Source: Acidithiobacillus sp. YTS05
Lineage (GTDB): Bacteria; Pseudomonadota; Gammaproteobacteria; Acidithiobacillales; Acidithiobacillaceae
Length of the DNA: 64,000 bases
Assembly: GCF_024396695.1 (NCBI RefSeq)
Contig: NZ_CP094359.1
Location: 496,001 to 560,000, forward strand
Direction: 5' to 3'
Both the position numbers and the translations under genes were made by a program. Position 1 is the stretch's first letter. Each line of letters opens with the position of its first letter. Below, piece by piece: positions 35,376 to 45,300 of this stretch. Under the pieces are notes generated by a model. The model did not search any database. It was given only the letters and a program-made list of their open reading frames with translations, and was not told the origin of the DNA.

Positions 35376-36157
35376 AACTGCCCGGTGCGCCAACGATACC
35401 AGAGGAGGCCAGCATACTCGTGCATGGCCTCACTGCTGATTTCTTCATAAATTGCGCGTGGCAACCACGACTGCCAGGAGAGAGGCGTCGCCTGTCCCAT
35501 CCGGTAGTCGCAGGGTACGGGCGTTGGCAGGAGACCATAATGGCGGAACCAGGCCATGGCCCGTGGCATGTGGACCGCCGAAGTCACCAAGTAGATACGG
35601 CGAATGTCATGCTGGCGCAACAACGCGGCGCTGTCCTTCGCATTCGCTGCGGTGTTGTACGACTTCCCTTCCAACCAGATGGGGTTGTCGATATGAAAAC
35701 TGTCCCGGAGTAACGCCGCCATGGTCGCTGCCTCGCTGGGCGCACCAAAACTCGGCGCACCGCCACTGGGTACCACGGGTAGATCGACTTGTTGTGCCAG
35801 CGCGGCGGCCGCCTGTAAGCGCATCAATGTTCGGGCATTGGCCATTTCGGGCACCGGCCGATCTGGATTGACGATCTCGCCACCACCCAGCACAACGATC
35901 GCTTGCGGTGCCGAGTCTCCATGCAGGGGATGCAAAAGCGGTGGATAGCGATCTTCTAGAGGCTGCAGCAGGAGACGCGCACCAAGCGGAGTAGCTGCAA
36001 AATAGATTCCCAGTAGGGCGACTACGATCAGGAGTCTACCCAGGGAATGCCAACCCAGTAGGGCGCTCACCAGGACACCAACGCCAGCCAAACTCAAAAA
36101 AATACCTGGCGGCTGGACCAAGGCGGAGCCGAGGCTGAGAAGATAGATCGGCGTCAC
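35372..36157 (-). CDS. YdcF/ElyC-like DUF218 membrane protein
   Basis: This 261-residue protein has hydrophobic segments in the first ~65 residues and a DUF218 domain: AIVVLGGGEIVNPDRP, the RLQAAAALAQ block, GGAPSFGAPSEAATM and SFHIDNPIWLEGKSYNT (parts). The closest known function is ElyC, involved in envelope/undecaprenyl lipid homeostasis. It follows lipA by 3 bp in the lipoate/cell-wall gene string. Confidence 0.85.
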   Translation of the reverse strand: MTPIYLLSLGSALVQPPGIFLSLAGVGVLVSALLGWHSLGRLLIVVALLGIYFAATPLGARLLLQPLEDRYPPLLHPLHGDSAPQAIVVLGGGEIVNPDRPVPEMANARTLMRLQAAAALAQQVDLPVVPSGGAPSFGAPSEAATMAALLRDSFHIDNPIWLEGKSYNTAANAKDSAALLRQHDIRRIYLVTSAVHMPRAMAWFRHYGLLPTPVPCDYRMGQATPLSWQSWLPRAIYEEISSEAMHEYAGLLWYRWRTGQF

Positions 36158-36160
36158 GCG

Positions 36161-37105
36161 CTACAGTGGATCAGACCATTCGCGGAAACTATGTTCGGCA
36201 TGGTAGGAGGAGCGTACCAAGGGGCCGGCTGCCACGTGACGAAATCCCATCTCCCGGCCGATGTGCTCCAGTTGCGCAAACTCATCGGGCGCCACATAGC
36301 GTTGCACGGGGTAATGATGGCGCGAGGGCGCCAGATACTGTCCGAGGGTGAGCAGCGAACAACCGACAGCGCGCATATCGCGCATCACTTCGATGATCTC
36401 CCCGATTTCCTCCCCTAGACCCAGCATGAGGCCTGACTTGGTCGGGACATCTGCATGGCGCTCCCCATAGCGGCGCAGAAGCTCCAAAGAATGCGCGTAG
36501 TCTGCGCCTGGCCGCGCCTGGGCATAGAGCCTGGGTACGGTTTCCAGATTATGATTGAGCACATCGGGGGGGCATTCGGCCAGCGCATCGAGGGCCTTGT
36601 CCAGACGTCCGCGAAAGTCTGGAACGAGGATTTCGATCTGCAGCTCCGGACATTGCCGACGCAATGCGTCGATGACCGCAGCAAAGTGTCCGGCACCACC
36701 ATCGCGCAGGTCGTCGCGGTCGACGGAGGTCACCACAACAAATCGTAACCCCATCTGCGCAACGGTCTGTGCCAAGTGCGCAGGTTCCTCCGGATCAGGA
36801 GCCGTTGGTCGGCCATGGGCAACGTCACAGAAGGGACAGCGTCGAGTGCATAGATCGCCGAGGATCATGAAGGTCGCCGTACCGCCACCAAAGCACTCTC
36901 CCAGATTGGGACAGGAAGCCTCTTCGCAGACCGTATGCAGGTTTGCCTGTCTGAGAATCGTCTTCAATTCGTCCACACGTGGGTTCAATGGCGAGCGCAC
37001 TCGCAGCCAGTCGGGCTTGCGCTGACGCGGCGACGGCTCGGCAACGACGGGAATGGGCACGGGATTGCGACGGACCTTTTCCTCACCCCGTTCGGCGTTT
37101 GCCAT
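36161..37105 (-). CDS. lipA: lipoyl synthase
   Basis: This 314-residue radical SAM enzyme inserts sulfur into octanoyl groups of lipoyl domains. The radical SAM cluster motif CTRRCPFC and the auxiliary cluster motif [12 protein letters not shown] are both present, with [10 protein letters not shown] near the end providing the conserved Arg-Ser-Ser-Tyr. Start ATG shares a base with the lipB stop. lipB follows the same order as in many proteobacteria. sHdr systems use lipoate-binding proteins, so lipoate genes may matter for sulfur oxidation as well as for dehydrogenases. Confidence 0.97.
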   Translation of the reverse strand: MANAERGEEKVRRNPVPIPVVAEPSPRQRKPDWLRVRSPLNPRVDELKTILRQANLHTVCEEASCPNLGECFGGGTATFMILGDLCTRRCPFCDVAHGRPTAPDPEEPAHLAQTVAQMGLRFVVVTSVDRDDLRDGGAGHFAAVIDALRRQCPELQIEILVPDFRGRLDKALDALAECPPDVLNHNLETVPRLYAQARPGADYAHSLELLRRYGERHADVPTKSGLMLGLGEEIGEIIEVMRDMRAVGCSLLTLGQYLAPSRHHYPVQRYVAPDEFAQLEHIGREMGFRHVAAGPLVRSSYHAEHSFREWSDPL

Positions 37106-37758
37106 CAGCTACCCCCTTTGTGCAAGGGCCGTCCAAGGGCAATGGAGAGACTGTCGAGTAGCTCCTGGGCCACGGTTTCCGAGGGCAGATCTGGGCAGAG
37201 GCTGCGCACTTGTGTGACTTCCAGGCCGGGGCTACCACAAGGGTGAATGCGCTGAAAAGGGCTGAGATCCATGTCGGTGTTCAGGCTCAATCCGTGATAA
37301 CTGCGGCCCTTTTGAATGCGCAGTCCCAGGGAGGCAATTTTGGCTCCCTGTACATAGACCCCCGGGGCGTCGCGGCGTGCTTGGGCGCTGATGCCGTGTT
37401 GCGCAAGCAGGTGGATGACGGCATTTTCCATGGCCTGCGTCAACTGCCGCACATTCCAGCCGCAGCGCGCGAGATCAATAAGGAGGTAGGCTACCCATTG
37501 GCCGGGACCGTGATAGGTCACCTTTCCGCCGCGATCGCTGCGGATGACGGGAATGGGACCGGGGTCGAGAACGTCCGCTGCGTCGGCATTGCGCCCCAGG
37601 GTGAAGACCGGGGGATGTTGCAACAACCAGATCTGATCAGGAGTCGTTTCGTCACGTTGGCGAGTGAATTCGCGCATGGCGTCGAGCACAGTGAAGTAGG
37701 GCAGAAGACCCGGCCAGCAGCGCACAGAAATGGCTTCGTCGGAGAGCTCTACAGGCAT
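37105..37758 (-). CDS. lipB: octanoyl-[acyl-carrier-protein]:protein N-octanoyltransferase
   Basis: This 217-residue transferase loads octanoate on lipoyl domains. The signature [18 protein letters not shown], the [12 protein letters not shown] block with its catalytic Lys, and the active-site region [13 protein letters not shown] are present. ATG 37758 gives [13 protein letters not shown] and overlaps the YbeD stop by 10 bp. Confidence 0.95.
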   Translation of the reverse strand: MPVELSDEAISVRCWPGLLPYFTVLDAMREFTRQRDETTPDQIWLLQHPPVFTLGRNADAADVLDPGPIPVIRSDRGGKVTYHGPGQWVAYLLIDLARCGWNVRQLTQAMENAVIHLLAQHGISAQARRDAPGVYVQGAKIASLGLRIQKGRSYHGLSLNTDMDLSPFQRIHPCGSPGLEVTQVRSLCPDLPSETVAQELLDSLSIALGRPLHKGGS

Positions 37759-38015
37759 AGCATCACCCCCTCGATTTCCTGCACTGCCGCATAGATGGCC
37801 TGCAGCTGTGTGGCACTGGTTACCGTTACTGAGCAAGTGACGGCGCTATACTTGCCACCACCACTAGCGCGCACGCTGAACGCCTGTTGCGGTATATCTG
37901 GCACATGCACGGCGATGGCTGCCTGCACGGCGCCGAGCAGATCGTCGTGCTGACCAATGGCCTTCACGTGATGGATATGGGGAAAATCGTCCGGCCCCTC
38001 GCCTGGCGTTTCCAT
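37749..38015 (-). CDS. YbeD/DUF493-family small protein
   Basis: This 88-residue DUF493 protein starts at ATG 38015 after AGGAG. It has the family pattern FPHIHHVKAIGQHDDLL and YSAVTCSVTVTSATQLQAIY. YbeD lies between dacA and lipB in Escherichia coli too, so order is conserved. Its fold is ferredoxin-like (ACT-like) and its function is unknown. Confidence 0.88.
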   Translation of the reverse strand: METPGEGPDDFPHIHHVKAIGQHDDLLGAVQAAIAVHVPDIPQQAFSVRASGGGKYSAVTCSVTVTSATQLQAIYAAVQEIEGVMLCL

Positions 38016-38101
38016 GCCTGCTCCTCGTCGCGCCTCGTCTCGTCCGTGGCATCTACCACTGCATGGTAGTGCTTCCACGGCATCAGGTGAAGTCCCAGGC
38101 C

Positions 38102-39265
38102 TTAGATGGCGCTGCGGACGCGGTGCCACAGCTGGCCGAGCCAGGATGCCTTGCTCACTGCAGTGCTGGCGAGGACCGGCACGCTGCGCACGACCTTGCC
38201 ATCCAGAGTCACCTGCAGTTGTCCCAACACTGTCCCCTTGGTGAAGGGTGCCTGCACCTTTGGATCCCATAGCAAGTGGGTTTGCAGATCGGTGGCGTGA
38301 CCACGCGGAATGGTGACAATCAATGGCTCGGCGACGGTGACGGGCACTTGCATGGGTGACCAATCACTGTGGGACGCTACCCCCACCTGCTTGCCCGCCA
38401 CCGCCAGTTCCTGATTTTCGTAGAAACGATACCCATAATTCAGAAGGGCTTCGATAGCGTCCGTACCGGAAGACCAGCTAGGCGCACCCATCTCCACGGC
38501 AATCAGGCGCCTACCATTGCGCTCGGCGGTGGCATCGATACAGTGCCCAGAGGCATCGGTAAGTCCGGTCTTCAAGCCGTCGACACTGGGGTCGCGAAAC
38601 AATACCGGATTCCAGCTGCGCTGCGTGATCTTATTGTACGTATAGGATTTGAGCTTGGTGATCTGCAGAACTTGCGGATATTGTTGGATCAGATGACGCG
38701 ATAAAACGGCGACATCGTAAGCGGTCGTATACAGGTTGTCGTCGGGTAAGCCGTCCACATTACTGTAGCGTGTTGAATGCAGTTGCAGCTTTGCTGCGGC
38801 ATGGTTCATCAAGGTGACGAAAGCCTCTTGGCTTCCCCCGATGGCCTCGGCAAGGGCCACCGCCGCGTCATTGCCAGAGTCGATCAAGAGCCCGTGCAGT
38901 AGCTGGTCTACCGTCACCGGCAGGCGCGGTTGTAAAAACATGCGGGAACCACCGGTTTTCCATGCCGCGTCCGAGACCGGGATGGATTCCTGCAGATGCA
39001 GGCTGCCATCGGCAATCGCCTGGTAGGTGAGATAGGCCGTCATCAGTTTGGTCAGGCTGGCGGGTGCGCGGCGCAGATCCGGAACTTTCGCCGCAATGAT
39101 CTGCCCAGTTTGAGAATCCATCAGAACGTAGCTCGCCACATTCGGCAAGGAGGGCGCCGGTGGAATCGGCAACTGCGGCGTTGGGGTAACGGCCATTGCC
39201 AAAGTGGAGAAAGCAAAAAGTAAGGTAGCCAGTACACTGTTGAAGAAAGTACGCATAGAAGCCAT
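38102..39265 (-). CDS. dacA: D-alanyl-D-alanine carboxypeptidase (PBP5/6-type)
   Basis: This 387-residue low-molecular-weight PBP trims the terminal D-Ala from peptidoglycan pentapeptides. A signal peptide (TFFNSVLATLLFAFSTLAMA) is followed by the three active-site motifs SLTK (PASLTKLMTAY), SGN (DSGNDAAVALAE) and KTG (DGLKTGLTDASG), then the C-terminal PBP5 domain with an amphipathic membrane-anchoring end. ATG 39265 is favoured by AGGA 5 bp upstream; ATG 39271 and 39256 are alternatives. Confidence 0.95.
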   Translation of the reverse strand: MASMRTFFNSVLATLLFAFSTLAMAVTPTPQLPIPPAPSLPNVASYVLMDSQTGQIIAAKVPDLRRAPASLTKLMTAYLTYQAIADGSLHLQESIPVSDAAWKTGGSRMFLQPRLPVTVDQLLHGLLIDSGNDAAVALAEAIGGSQEAFVTLMNHAAAKLQLHSTRYSNVDGLPDDNLYTTAYDVAVLSRHLIQQYPQVLQITKLKSYTYNKITQRSWNPVLFRDPSVDGLKTGLTDASGHCIDATAERNGRRLIAVEMGAPSWSSGTDAIEALLNYGYRFYENQELAVAGKQVGVASHSDWSPMQVPVTVAEPLIVTIPRGHATDLQTHLLWDPKVQAPFTKGTVLGQLQVTLDGKVVRSVPVLASTAVSKASWLGQLWHRVRSAI

Positions 39266-39288
39266 GAACATCCTGCTGAAAAGGTGGG

Positions 39289-40392
39289 TTAGTCGTGGAG
39301 TCGGGGGTGCGAGTGAATGGACATGAGAATACCCAAACCAACGAGAAAGGTCAGCATCGCCGTGCCACCGTAACTGATGAGTGGCAAGGGTACACCCACC
39401 ACGGGGAGAATCCCGCTGGTCATTCCCATATTGATGAAAACATAGAGGAAAAAAGTAAGACTGAGGGTGCCGGCGAGCAATTTCCCAAAGCGGGAGCGGC
39501 TCTCGAACGCAATGACCAGGCCGCGCAGAACGATGAGGAGGTACACTGCCATCAGCAGCAGTACTCCGACCAGGCCAAACTCCTCGGCGAAGCCGGCAAA
39601 GACGAAATCGGTCTGCGCCTCGGGCAGGAAATCCAGGTTGACCTGGGTGCCATGAAACCAGCCCTTGCCAAAGATGCCGCCCGAACCGATGGCGATCATA
39701 CTCTGGATGATATGATAGCCGGCACCGAGCGGATCGCGTTGCGGGTCGAGAAAGGTGAGGATGCGTTCCTTTTGGTAGCCATGTAAAAAGTGCCAAAGCA
39801 CCGGACCGCTGATGGCGGCAAGCAGAATCAGGGCAATGAACCAGCGTCGTCGCACGCCCGCCAGCCACATGGCAAAGAGCCCCGCTGCCGCGATTTGCAC
39901 GGCAGTACCGAGGTCAGGTTCCTTGGCGATGAGGAGAAAGGGCACCCCAATCAACACAAAGCCAATGACCGTGGGTCGCCACAGGCGCACATCGTCCACT
40001 TGCGAATAGTAATACGCGAGCATCAGCGGTAGGGCGAGTTTGACCAGCTCGGAAGGCTGAAAACTCAGGGGTCCAACGCCCAGCCAGCGTTTGGCCCCCA
40101 TGCTGGTTTCGCCAATGACCAAGGTCAGCAGCAGAAGCACGATACCCACGGCATACAGGGGCGGGGCCCAGGCCCGCAGGCGCTCGGGCGGCGTATTGGC
40201 GATAGCGATCATGACGCAAATGCCGATGGTGAAACGCAGGAGTTGTGCCCATACTACGTGAAGATTCTGTTGGCTGGCACTGTAGAGCACTGCCAAGCTG
40301 ATTCCCATAAGTAGCAAGATGCCGGTCATCAACGCGGGATCGATATGGCTGAGAATGCGGGCGAGACGTTGTGGCCAGTTGCTGGGGTTCAT
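39289..40392 (-). CDS. rodA: rod shape-determining peptidoglycan polymerase RodA
   Basis: This 367-residue SEDS glycosyltransferase polymerises glycan strands for lateral wall growth. About ten hydrophobic segments are visible; signatures include QPSELVKLALPLMLAYYYS, LLIAKEPDLGTAVQIAAAG and GLPLPLISYGG-like PLPLISYGGTAMLT at the end. AGGAG precedes the ATG. Its partner PBP2 gene (mrdA), usually placed between mreD and rodA, is absent here. Confidence 0.95.
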   Translation of the reverse strand: MNPSNWPQRLARILSHIDPALMTGILLLMGISLAVLYSASQQNLHVVWAQLLRFTIGICVMIAIANTPPERLRAWAPPLYAVGIVLLLLTLVIGETSMGAKRWLGVGPLSFQPSELVKLALPLMLAYYYSQVDDVRLWRPTVIGFVLIGVPFLLIAKEPDLGTAVQIAAAGLFAMWLAGVRRRWFIALILLAAISGPVLWHFLHGYQKERILTFLDPQRDPLGAGYHIIQSMIAIGSGGIFGKGWFHGTQVNLDFLPEAQTDFVFAGFAEEFGLVGVLLLMAVYLLIVLRGLVIAFESRSRFGKLLAGTLSLTFFLYVFINMGMTSGILPVVGVPLPLISYGGTAMLTFLVGLGILMSIHSHPRLHD

Positions 40393-40396
40393 CTGC

Positions 40397-40873
40397 TCAT
40401 CTCCTCAGTTGCGGCCAGTGGCGCTGCATTAGATCGAGAAGATACGTCAACAGCGGCCAAAGAGCGGCGCCCAGCGCTGGTCCAATGAGGAGAGCGTTGT
40501 GCCAGGCAATCGGCCGCAGCAAAAGCGGCCAGAGCCAGGCAGCGAGCTGCTGGGCGAGAAGCAAAAAGAAGATAAAGAAGAGCTGTTCCCATGGTGGGAG
40601 CCGTCGTACCCGGTTCATCCAGGTATAGAGCAAGACCAGCATGAGTACGAGGGAGATTGCCTGAGCGCCGAGAAGATCGCCGAGGAGCAGATCCTGAAGC
40701 AAACCGATTAGCCAGATAAGGACATAGCTCAGTGCCTGTTCGCTGCTCAGAGCCCAGTACAGAATGAGCAGCGCGACAAAGTCGGGGTGCAACTGCGCGT
40801 AGAGGGGGCCAAACGGCAGCGATTCCAAGAGAAAGGCCAGGAGAAAGCCGACGAACAGAGCCCCCGCCTTCAT
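40397..40873 (-). CDS. mreD: rod shape-determining protein MreD
   Basis: This 158-residue integral membrane protein has about five to six hydrophobic helices (for example LFVGFLLAFLLESLPF and ISLVLMLVLLYTWM) and the MreD position in mreB-mreC-mreD. ATG 40873 overlaps the mreC stop by 4 bp. Sequence conservation in MreD is low, so context carries much of the assignment. Confidence 0.87.
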   Translation of the reverse strand: MKAGALFVGFLLAFLLESLPFGPLYAQLHPDFVALLILYWALSSEQALSYVLIWLIGLLQDLLLGDLLGAQAISLVLMLVLLYTWMNRVRRLPPWEQLFFIFFLLLAQQLAAWLWPLLLRPIAWHNALLIGPALGAALWPLLTYLLDLMQRHWPQLRR

Positions 40874-41703
40874 CGATCCGACGAATGGCGGGTCTGCGGC
40901 CAAAGCAGTAGGATGGTGTTCAGTGCCGCCAGATTAGCGCTCGGGCGCACAGTAATCTGGGCAAAAGGACCGCCGTTCTTGCGTTCAACGCCTTCCACCA
41001 CGCCCAATGGCAGACCTGGCGGGAAGCGGCCACCCAGTCCGGAAGTGACCAGCTCCGTCCCCGGTACAAGTTTTGTGTCACGTGACTGAAAGGGAACGGA
41101 CAATGCCCGCAGGTTCCCCTGCCCATCCACCAGTATTGGTTCATCACCTCCCAGAGGTTGCGCAGGAATGGAACTGGATAGGTCCGACAGGAGACTGATT
41201 CTGGCGTTGTCGCGGCTGACGGTGACCACCTGCCCAATTACGCCGCCGGGTGCGAGGGCCGGCTGACCGACATAGACACCTTCCGCCGAGCCCGCATTGA
41301 TGGTGATTTGTTGACTTCCGGCGAGCAGACTCTGCGCCTCGATCTGCGCCACCGTCACCCGGCCTGGGGCAGTGGGAAAACTATCCAGCAAAGCAAGAAG
41401 CTGGCGATTCTCCGCACGTAATACGGGGAGCGCAAGGTTCTGCATTTCCAAGGCATGCAGGCGTTGCCGAAGGTCCGTGTTTTCGCTCTGCAGCGCCGCC
41501 TGTCCCTGTAGGTACTGGTTACCAGCCAACCACACATCACGCACCTGACCATTGAGCCAGAGGATCGGGCGCGCCAGACTCAGACCGAATTGTTGCAGGT
41601 TGGGGTGTCCAACACTGTAAAAGCTCAGTGCCGCGCTGACTGCGCCCAGCAGAACAAGGCGCAATAGCGATGGAAGCGGACGACTCAGCGACATGCCAGG
41701 CAT
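40870..41703 (-). CDS. mreC: rod shape-determining protein MreC
   Basis: This 277-residue bitopic protein has one N-terminal transmembrane helix (LLRLVLLGAVSAALSFYSVG), a coiled coil (about 65-105) and the beta-rich periplasmic domain with PGRVTVAQIEAQ, GVIGQVVTVSRDNARISLLSD and SGLGGRFPPGLPLG. It links cytoplasmic MreB to the wall machinery. The start may be ATG 41703 or 41694; neither has a clear ribosome site. Confidence 0.93.
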   Translation of the reverse strand: MPGMSLSRPLPSLLRLVLLGAVSAALSFYSVGHPNLQQFGLSLARPILWLNGQVRDVWLAGNQYLQGQAALQSENTDLRQRLHALEMQNLALPVLRAENRQLLALLDSFPTAPGRVTVAQIEAQSLLAGSQQITINAGSAEGVYVGQPALAPGGVIGQVVTVSRDNARISLLSDLSSSIPAQPLGGDEPILVDGQGNLRALSVPFQSRDTKLVPGTELVTSGLGGRFPPGLPLGVVEGVERKNGGPFAQITVRPSANLAALNTILLLWPQTRHSSDR

Positions 41704-41716
41704 TGGCGTCTACGCT

Positions 41717-42760
<1,044 letters not shown>

Positions 42761-42913
42761 TTAGTCGTGATCCTGCATGGGGGGTCCAGAAGCCAATGCT
42801 GTTAGCGGGCCGTGCGCCTGCGCAGCGGTCCAATAAATGTTCGGCCAGTCTAGCAGAAGCCATGGCAAAGCCCAAGAACCGGTAAGCGACTGAAACTGTA
42901 GTGATTTGGCTAC

Positions 42914-42938
42914 AAAAAAGCCGGCGCAAATGGCCGGC
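42914..42938 (-). terminator. rho-independent terminator of the sox operon
   Basis: On the - strand GCCGGC (42938-42933) pairs with GCCGGC (42925-42920) around a 7-nt loop, followed by six T (complement of 42914-42919), about 28 bp after the soxB stop. Confidence 0.88.
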
Positions 42939-42966
42939 CGAGTCCGCTCGTTACCAGATTGTCCTG

Positions 42967-44694
42967 TTACAATTTATAGGTTTTGGGGAAGGCGATACCG
43001 TGATTGCTGCGCATATCGGCATTCAACACTGGCAGCTCCACCTTCTTCACTTCCACATGTTTCTGGCTCTGCAGCCAGCTGCCAAAGACCTCCCAGACCG
43101 GCTTGCCTTCCACCGGCTGCATGGCGGCCCAGCCGGCGACCTTGTACTTTTTGCTGGCACTGGCCAATTTGCCCCCAATACGCAGATTGCTGATGCGATG
43201 ATAGATCTTCTCGTCTGGGTTAAAGTCGTACTGAATGTTGCCGACGCGGATCATGTCACCGCCCTGCTGGTAGTACGGGTTCGGATTGAAGATGTTGTCG
43301 GCCACCTGCTCCATGATGTTTTTGATCTGCTCGCCGGTGTAGTTGTTGACCGTGACCTGGGGGTAGGTGATGGCCGTCTGCCCCATGACATCTTCCATGG
43401 TGATGGTTTCCCCAGGCAGCTTGCAATAGCCCCAGCGGAAACCAGGGGAGAACGACGCCTCGCAATTCATTTCAGCGCGCAAGGCGTCGCAGAGGAGCTG
43501 ATCGAAAGTGCCATTGAAGTTGTCACGCCGATAGAGCAGGCTGCCCGTGGTCGCCAAGGGCTGCTGCAATTTTTCCAGATACGGCTTGCGCACCCCGTCG
43601 ATGTACTCGCTCATTGCGGCATCGGCGGGGATCAGGTTGGAGAACACTGGCAGATAATGGAAGCGCCAGCCATTGAGCTTGCCTTTGCCGACATCGAGAT
43701 CGAAGCGCGCGAGGATCTTGCCATTGGTACTGGTATTGATGACCAAGGTCTGGTTCACCTGGAAAGGCTTGGGACCCATGATGTCGTGGGTATGCCCCCC
43801 GAGGATGATGTCGATCCCCCTGACCAAAGAGGCCATTTTTTTGTCCACGTCAGCACCATTATGCGACAGGACAACCACCAGATCAGCCTTTTTGTCATTG
43901 CGACACTCGTCTACCATCTTTTGCATGTGCTCGGTATGAATGCCAAAGCCCCAGTCAGGAATCATGTAGCCAGGGTTCGCAATGGGAGTGAACGGGAATG
44001 CCTGGCCGATCACGGCAATGCGACGACCGCTGATTTCGTGAATCTGATAGGGCTGAAAGACGGGCTCCTGCCAGGTGTTGCTGAATACGTTCTGCGCCAG
44101 GAACTTGGCCTTCAGCTTATTTTTTACCAGATATTCGACCTGCTTCTGACCATAGGTGAATTCCCAGTGACCGACGAAGTCATCGACGCCGAGCAGATTC
44201 TGTGCGCCAACCATATCCTCACCCTTGGTCCAGAGTGCGGTCGCGGAACCCTGCCAAGTATCTCCACCATCGAGCAGCAGGGCGCGATTGCCGAGCTGTT
44301 CGCGATAGCGTTTTACCAGCGTCGCAATATGCGCATAGCCACCAATTTTGCCGTAGTGCTTGGCGAGGGTATCGTAATCCAGGCAGGAGTAGGTGTATTC
44401 GTCGCGTCCGCTGTGGGCCAGGCCATAATAATCGAGCATCCACTTGCCGCAGAGGTGTGGAGTCTGATTCAGAACCGGGCCGACACCGATATTCGTATCG
44501 GGTTCACGCCACCAGACCGGCAGAAGCTGGGCATGGGAGTCGGTCATATGCAGCAGTGTCACATTACCGTAAGCGGGAATATCGTAGGGGTCCTTGTCGC
44601 TCCCCCAGGCGGCCTGGATGGCTCCGGGCGCAAAAAAGCCGCTAGCCCCGGCCACACCCAAAAGTTGCAAGAAATCTCTTCTACCCAATTGCAT
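42967..44694 (-). CDS. soxB: SoxB sulfate thiol esterase (thiosulfohydrolase)
   Basis: This 575-residue periplasmic di-manganese enzyme hydrolyses sulfonate from SoxY-bound thiosulfate, releasing sulfate. A twin-arginine signal (GRRDFLQLLGVAGA) starts the protein. Metal-site motifs of the 5'-nucleotidase family follow: HMTDSHAQL, LDGGDTWQGSAT, VVLSHNGADVD and LGGHTHD. It is the last gene of soxXYZA-DUF302-soxB. Confidence 0.95.
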   Translation of the reverse strand: MQLGRRDFLQLLGVAGASGFFAPGAIQAAWGSDKDPYDIPAYGNVTLLHMTDSHAQLLPVWWREPDTNIGVGPVLNQTPHLCGKWMLDYYGLAHSGRDEYTYSCLDYDTLAKHYGKIGGYAHIATLVKRYREQLGNRALLLDGGDTWQGSATALWTKGEDMVGAQNLLGVDDFVGHWEFTYGQKQVEYLVKNKLKAKFLAQNVFSNTWQEPVFQPYQIHEISGRRIAVIGQAFPFTPIANPGYMIPDWGFGIHTEHMQKMVDECRNDKKADLVVVLSHNGADVDKKMASLVRGIDIILGGHTHDIMGPKPFQVNQTLVINTSTNGKILARFDLDVGKGKLNGWRFHYLPVFSNLIPADAAMSEYIDGVRKPYLEKLQQPLATTGSLLYRRDNFNGTFDQLLCDALRAEMNCEASFSPGFRWGYCKLPGETITMEDVMGQTAITYPQVTVNNYTGEQIKNIMEQVADNIFNPNPYYQQGGDMIRVGNIQYDFNPDEKIYHRISNLRIGGKLASASKKYKVAGWAAMQPVEGKPVWEVFGSWLQSQKHVEVKKVELPVLNADMRSNHGIAFPKTYKL

Positions 44695-44720
44695 GACAGT
44701 AATACCTCCCCAATTCTTGT

Positions 44721-45251
44721 TTATAGGCCGCCAGATTTGGCCTGCTTCATTACGGTGATGATCTGTTTATCGAGCTCTTTGGCCACTTTTTCCGCTTCGG
44801 CATTCTTTGGAAAATAGCGCAGTGCATAGGTGGGCAAATAGGTCATGAGTTTCAATTGACCATGACTTTCATACATAACGATCTTGCACGGGGCGAAAGC
44901 GCCAAACTCCGGAGTGCTCTGTAAAATCTTCGCGCCCAGTACGAGATTGCACACCTCATAAATCACGTAGGGTGTATTGCTTTTGATGCCGCGCTCCTGT
45001 AAACCCTGCTGCACATCCAACGTGCCGACGACATTCATGTTTTCCGCCTCGGCACCGCTGCTGATACCGAGCTTGATCTGAGCGGGCGTCACCCCTCGGT
45101 CGACAGCTACGACATACAACGGCGAATCCGTGTTGATTTTGGGCATGCCGGAAACCGGCGCCGTAACGAGTGCAGCGTGGGCGATACAGGCGAAGCCAGC
45201 GCTGGCCAAGGCAACGCTGAGTTTTGCCGCAAGGGGTGCGATACGAAACAT
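44721..45251 (-). CDS. exported DUF302-family protein in the sox operon
   Basis: This 176-residue protein has a signal peptide (SVALASAGFACIAHA) and a DUF302-like domain (IYEVCNLVLGAKILQSTPE, FAPCKIVMYESHGQLKLMTY, in parts). ATG 45251 follows GAGGAG. Two cysteines, in YEVCN and FAPCKI, are conspicuous. DUF302 proteins are frequent in Acidithiobacillus sox clusters between soxA and soxB; the function is unknown. A periplasmic sulfur-binding or redox role is inferred from position. Confidence 0.82.
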   Translation of the reverse strand: MFRIAPLAAKLSVALASAGFACIAHAALVTAPVSGMPKINTDSPLYVVAVDRGVTPAQIKLGISSGAEAENMNVVGTLDVQQGLQERGIKSNTPYVIYEVCNLVLGAKILQSTPEFGAFAPCKIVMYESHGQLKLMTYLPTYALRYFPKNAEAEKVAKELDKQIITVMKQAKSGGL

Positions 45252-45300
45252 GGACAACTCCTCTGGTACGACAGATGTGATCAGCTGAAAGCTCGTCGCC

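Noticed and set aside
42901..44817. 638-codon open frame antisense to soxB
   Set aside because: soxB has a twin-arginine signal and all metal motifs; the antisense frame has no recognisable domain.
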